Assembly (NCBI GenBank): GCA_965248175.1 | Contig: OZ252093.1 | Location: 620,001 to 684,000 of the forward strand | DNA length: 64,000 bases | Direction of reading: 5' to 3' | Source of the DNA: VXPQ01 sp965248175 | GTDB lineage: Bacteria > Bacteroidota > Rhodothermia > Rhodothermales > VXPQ01 | Shown here: in pieces, positions 63,380-64,000 of the stretch | How positions within the stretch are numbered: the stretch's first letter is position 1 | Layout: each line of letters opens with the position of its first letter | Position numbers and translations under genes: made by a program | The notes under the pieces: generated by a model | Seen by the model: only the letters and a program-made list of their open reading frames with translations | The model's database searches: none | Told to the model about the DNA's origin: nothing

Positions 63380-64000
63380 GGGGATTATATAGATAGGTGA
63401 AACTTTTCGGGGGCCGGTTACGTACTAAAGAGTAAACAAATCGGAAAAGAAAATGGCTTATCGGGCGCCCGGACGCAATCACAGAAACGGAATCACGGTC
63501 ATTGAACTGGCAGAATGTTTCCCCGATGAGGATGCTGCTCGACGCTGGTTCGAGGCGGTTGTTTGGCCCGATGGTCGATTTTGTCCGCGCTGCAAGGGAG
63601 CCGATACATACGAAGGAACGCACAAGACGATGCCTTACCGGTGCAGGGATTGCAACAGAACGTTTTCCGTACGCACGAAAACGGCGTTGGAATCAAGCAA
63701 GGCGCCGCTGAAAAAGTGGGTTTGGGCCATCTACCTTGAAATGACCAGCTTGAAGGGTATCTCGAGCATGAAACTGCATCGGGACATTGGGGTAACGCAA
63801 ACGACGGCGTGGTTCATGCTCCAGCGTATCCGCGAGGCGTTCGCTCCTGCGATAGCCGAAGCGTTTGAAGGTCCGGTAGAGGTTGATGAAACGTACGTGG
63901 GCGGCAAGGAAGCGAACAAGCACGCATCGAAGAAACTACATGCGGGGCGCGGACCGGTAGGCAAGGCTGCGGTCGTAGGCGCGAAGGACAGGGCCACGAA
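63380..64000 (+). mobile_element. IS1595-family element, copy 2 (left part, inverted relative to copy 1)
   Basis: Begins with the same 22-bp inverted repeat as copy 1 and continues with near-identical sequence to the window edge. In the first ~70 bp only one substitution is seen against copy 1 (gggggcc versus gggagcc). Its 8 bp preceding bases are ctttatag; the second target copy would lie beyond the window. Transposase reads rightward, opposite to copy 1. Confidence 0.95.
63453..64000 (+). CDS. IS1595-family transposase, copy 2 (partial, runs off the edge)
   Basis: Identical to copy 1 over the ~182 visible residues as far as compared, starting MAYRAPGRNHRNG with the CPRC/CRDC ribbon and VDETYVGGKEANKH. 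The start is 73 bp inside the IS end, exactly as in copy 1. The second and third catalytic residues lie beyond the edge. Confidence 0.95.
   Translation, partial: MAYRAPGRNHRNGITVIELAECFPDEDAARRWFEAVVWPDGRFCPRCKGADTYEGTHKTMPYRCRDCNRTFSVRTKTALESSKAPLKKWVWAIYLEMTSLKGISSMKLHRDIGVTQTTAWFMLQRIREAFAPAIAEAFEGPVEVDETYVGGKEANKHASKKLHAGRGPVGKAAVVGAKDRAT

Overview
The window reads as a high-GC chromosomal segment of a Bacteroidota-type bacterium, most likely a Rhodothermia-like marine lineage. This is inferred from the folP-cdaA gene pair, a DUF4249 lipoprotein beside a carboxypeptidase-regulatory TonB receptor, a DUF5916 protein, Tat-lipoprotein TRAP binding proteins, an LRR protein of the VCDRT/QVRDAIVA type, and generally weak Shine-Dalgarno signals. 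No rRNA and no CRISPR array are visible. One tRNA (Pro, CGG) is present.

Layout. 0-4.7 kb: a GH3-like gene cut by the window edge (minus), then folP-cdaA-pcm (plus) and a membrane GAF/degenerate-GGDEF protein (minus). 4.9-6.2 kb: a complete IS1595-family element with TIRs and an 8-bp target duplication, inserted in the last codons of ftsX. 6.2-12.9 kb: minus-strand operon mrdA-rodA-argS-pheA-ftsX (cell wall elongation, Arg-tRNA, Phe synthesis, division). 13.2-19.6 kb: a large metallopeptidase-like/PD40/barrel protein, pyrD, an orphan signal-peptide ORF, fadD and tRNA-Pro. 20-27 kb: a Cys/His-rich secreted protein followed by a CusC-CusB-CusA type Cu(I)/Ag(I) efflux operon and a small membrane protein. 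27-34.3 kb: a minus-strand outer-membrane block (DUF5916, DUF4249, TonB receptor, broken DUF4848-like gene) bounded by an exact 66-bp direct repeat. 34.3-38.2 kb: a decapitated brnT with intact brnA, an FMN reductase, ilvD and a relB-yafQ toxin-antitoxin pair. 38.2-41.4 kb: minus-strand thyA-MBL hydrolase-folA-esterase cluster. 42.8-46 kb: korA-korB (2-oxoacid:ferredoxin oxidoreductase). 46-51.6 kb: Gfo/Idh oxidoreductase divergent from a TRAP transporter operon with two binding-protein paralogues. 51.7-55.8 kb: HIRAN protein plus a core-deleted HipA-like kinase, rarA, a YwgA-like protein and a frameshifted HD hydrolase. 56-60 kb: a Tat-exported xylose-isomerase-like protein and a fused aspartokinase-diaminopimelate decarboxylase. 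60-64 kb: an AT-rich accessory end with an unknown PD-(D/E)XK-like ORF, a second type of IS1595 element, an LRR pseudogene with three in-frame stops, and the left end of a near-identical inverted copy of the first IS.

How it fits together. The core genes serve wall growth, nucleotide/folate metabolism, amino-acid synthesis, ferredoxin-linked 2-oxoacid oxidation, copper/silver export and organic-acid uptake. Over this lies strong genome plasticity: three IS1595-family elements, two of which carry a short ORF behind the transposase that looks like a conserved passenger, and many broken or in-frame-deleted genes (ftsX tail, brnT, DUF4848, second dctP, HipA-like kinase, HD hydrolase, LRR gene). 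The most unusual signals are the IS passenger peptides, the 66-bp filler repeat between two truncated genes, the LRR frame with three stops, the GKKP repeat tail on KorB and the unknown nuclease-like ORF truncated by an IS.
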